Both the position numbers and the translations under genes were made by a program. A stretch of DNA of 6,689 bases from DASPTR01 sp964475545 (GTDB taxonomy: Archaea; Thermoproteota; Bathyarchaeia; Bathyarchaeales; Bathycorpusculaceae): contig CAYYXF010000073.1 in NCBI GenBank assembly GCA_964475545.1, positions 1 to 6,689 of the forward strand, read 5' to 3'. Positions 6,588-6,689 of the stretch are shown here, piece after piece. Position 1 is the stretch's first letter. Each line of letters begins with the position of its first letter. A model generated the notes under the pieces. The model was not told where the DNA came from. It saw only the letters and a list, made by a program, of their open reading frames with translations, and made no database searches.

Positions 6588-6601
6588 CGCTAGGCTTAGC
6601 G
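6588..6601. repeat. Hairpin CGCTA-GGCT-TAGCG at the end of the glycosyltransferase gene
   Basis: This perfect 5-base inverted repeat with a 4-base loop overlaps the stop codon of the - strand glycosyltransferase and sits beside an alternating GCGCGCGC tract (6583-6590). No T-run follows on the - strand, so it is not a classical terminator. It may help end or protect the transcript, or it may be chance. Confidence 0.3.
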
Positions 6602-6689
6602 TTTGATGATCTGTTCATAAAGCCCCAGTGTTTCTTCAGCTATCTTGTCCCACGTGAACTCGTTCAGGACTCTGCGTCTGCCGTTTTTG
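6596..6689 (-). CDS. C-terminal end of a probable GT4-type glycosyltransferase, cut by window edge
   Basis: The last 30 codons of a gene entering from the right on the - strand read KNGRRRVLNEFTWDKIAEE, then TLGLYEQIIKR and TAA (6598-6596). The pattern of basic residues, V, FTW(D/E)KIAEET and then LYE is the typical final helix of GT-B fold glycosyltransferases of family GT4 (Glycos_transf_1). These transfer a sugar from a nucleotide-sugar donor to a lipid, glycan or small molecule. No catalytic residues lie in this piece, so donor and acceptor cannot be named. The call rests only on the C-terminal signature. Confidence 0.7.
   Translation of the reverse strand, partial: KNGRRRVLNEFTWDKIAEETLGLYEQIIKR

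Noticed and set aside
1..6689. CRISPR array, insertion sequence, phage or tRNA
   Set aside because: No spaced direct repeats, transposase or integrase motifs, or tRNA T-loop/acceptor patterns were seen on either strand.

Overview
The window looks archaeal, probably a mesophilic or moderately thermophilic lineage of the Bathyarchaeia or related TACK type. This rests on the style of the proteins, the frequent AGA/AGG and ATA codons, GTG/TTG starts and archaeal-looking Shine-Dalgarno sites. There is no rRNA or marker gene here to prove the placement.

Positions 1-3549 hold a compact grpE-dnaK-dnaJ chaperone operon on the + strand. grpE runs off the left edge and overlaps dnaK by 4 bases (ATGA). 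dnaJ follows dnaK after a short gap. Together they encode the Hsp70 machine: DnaJ delivers unfolded clients and stimulates ATP hydrolysis by DnaK, and GrpE exchanges the nucleotide. The operon promoter lies outside the window. After a 181-base gap come, still on the + strand, a PLP enzyme of the Cys/Met metabolism family (3731-4906) and, 27 bases later, a SplB-like (COG1533) radical SAM protein (4934-5677).

Positions 5678-6072 contain no convincing gene. Beyond them is a previously unmarked 50-codon membrane micro-ORF on the + strand (6073-6225) with a good ribosome binding site. It converges on a 72-residue two-helix membrane protein on the - strand (6257-6475). The right edge holds the last 30 codons of a probable GT4-type glycosyltransferase on the - strand.

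I see no CRISPR array, mobile element, phage gene or tRNA, and no new multi-gene system: this is mostly housekeeping sequence. The observation most worth a second look is in DnaK. The phosphate-2 loop aspartate that is nearly invariant in Hsp70 (E. coli D194, Hsc70 D199) reads as serine, in an otherwise intact full-length gene and alongside several other unusual residues.
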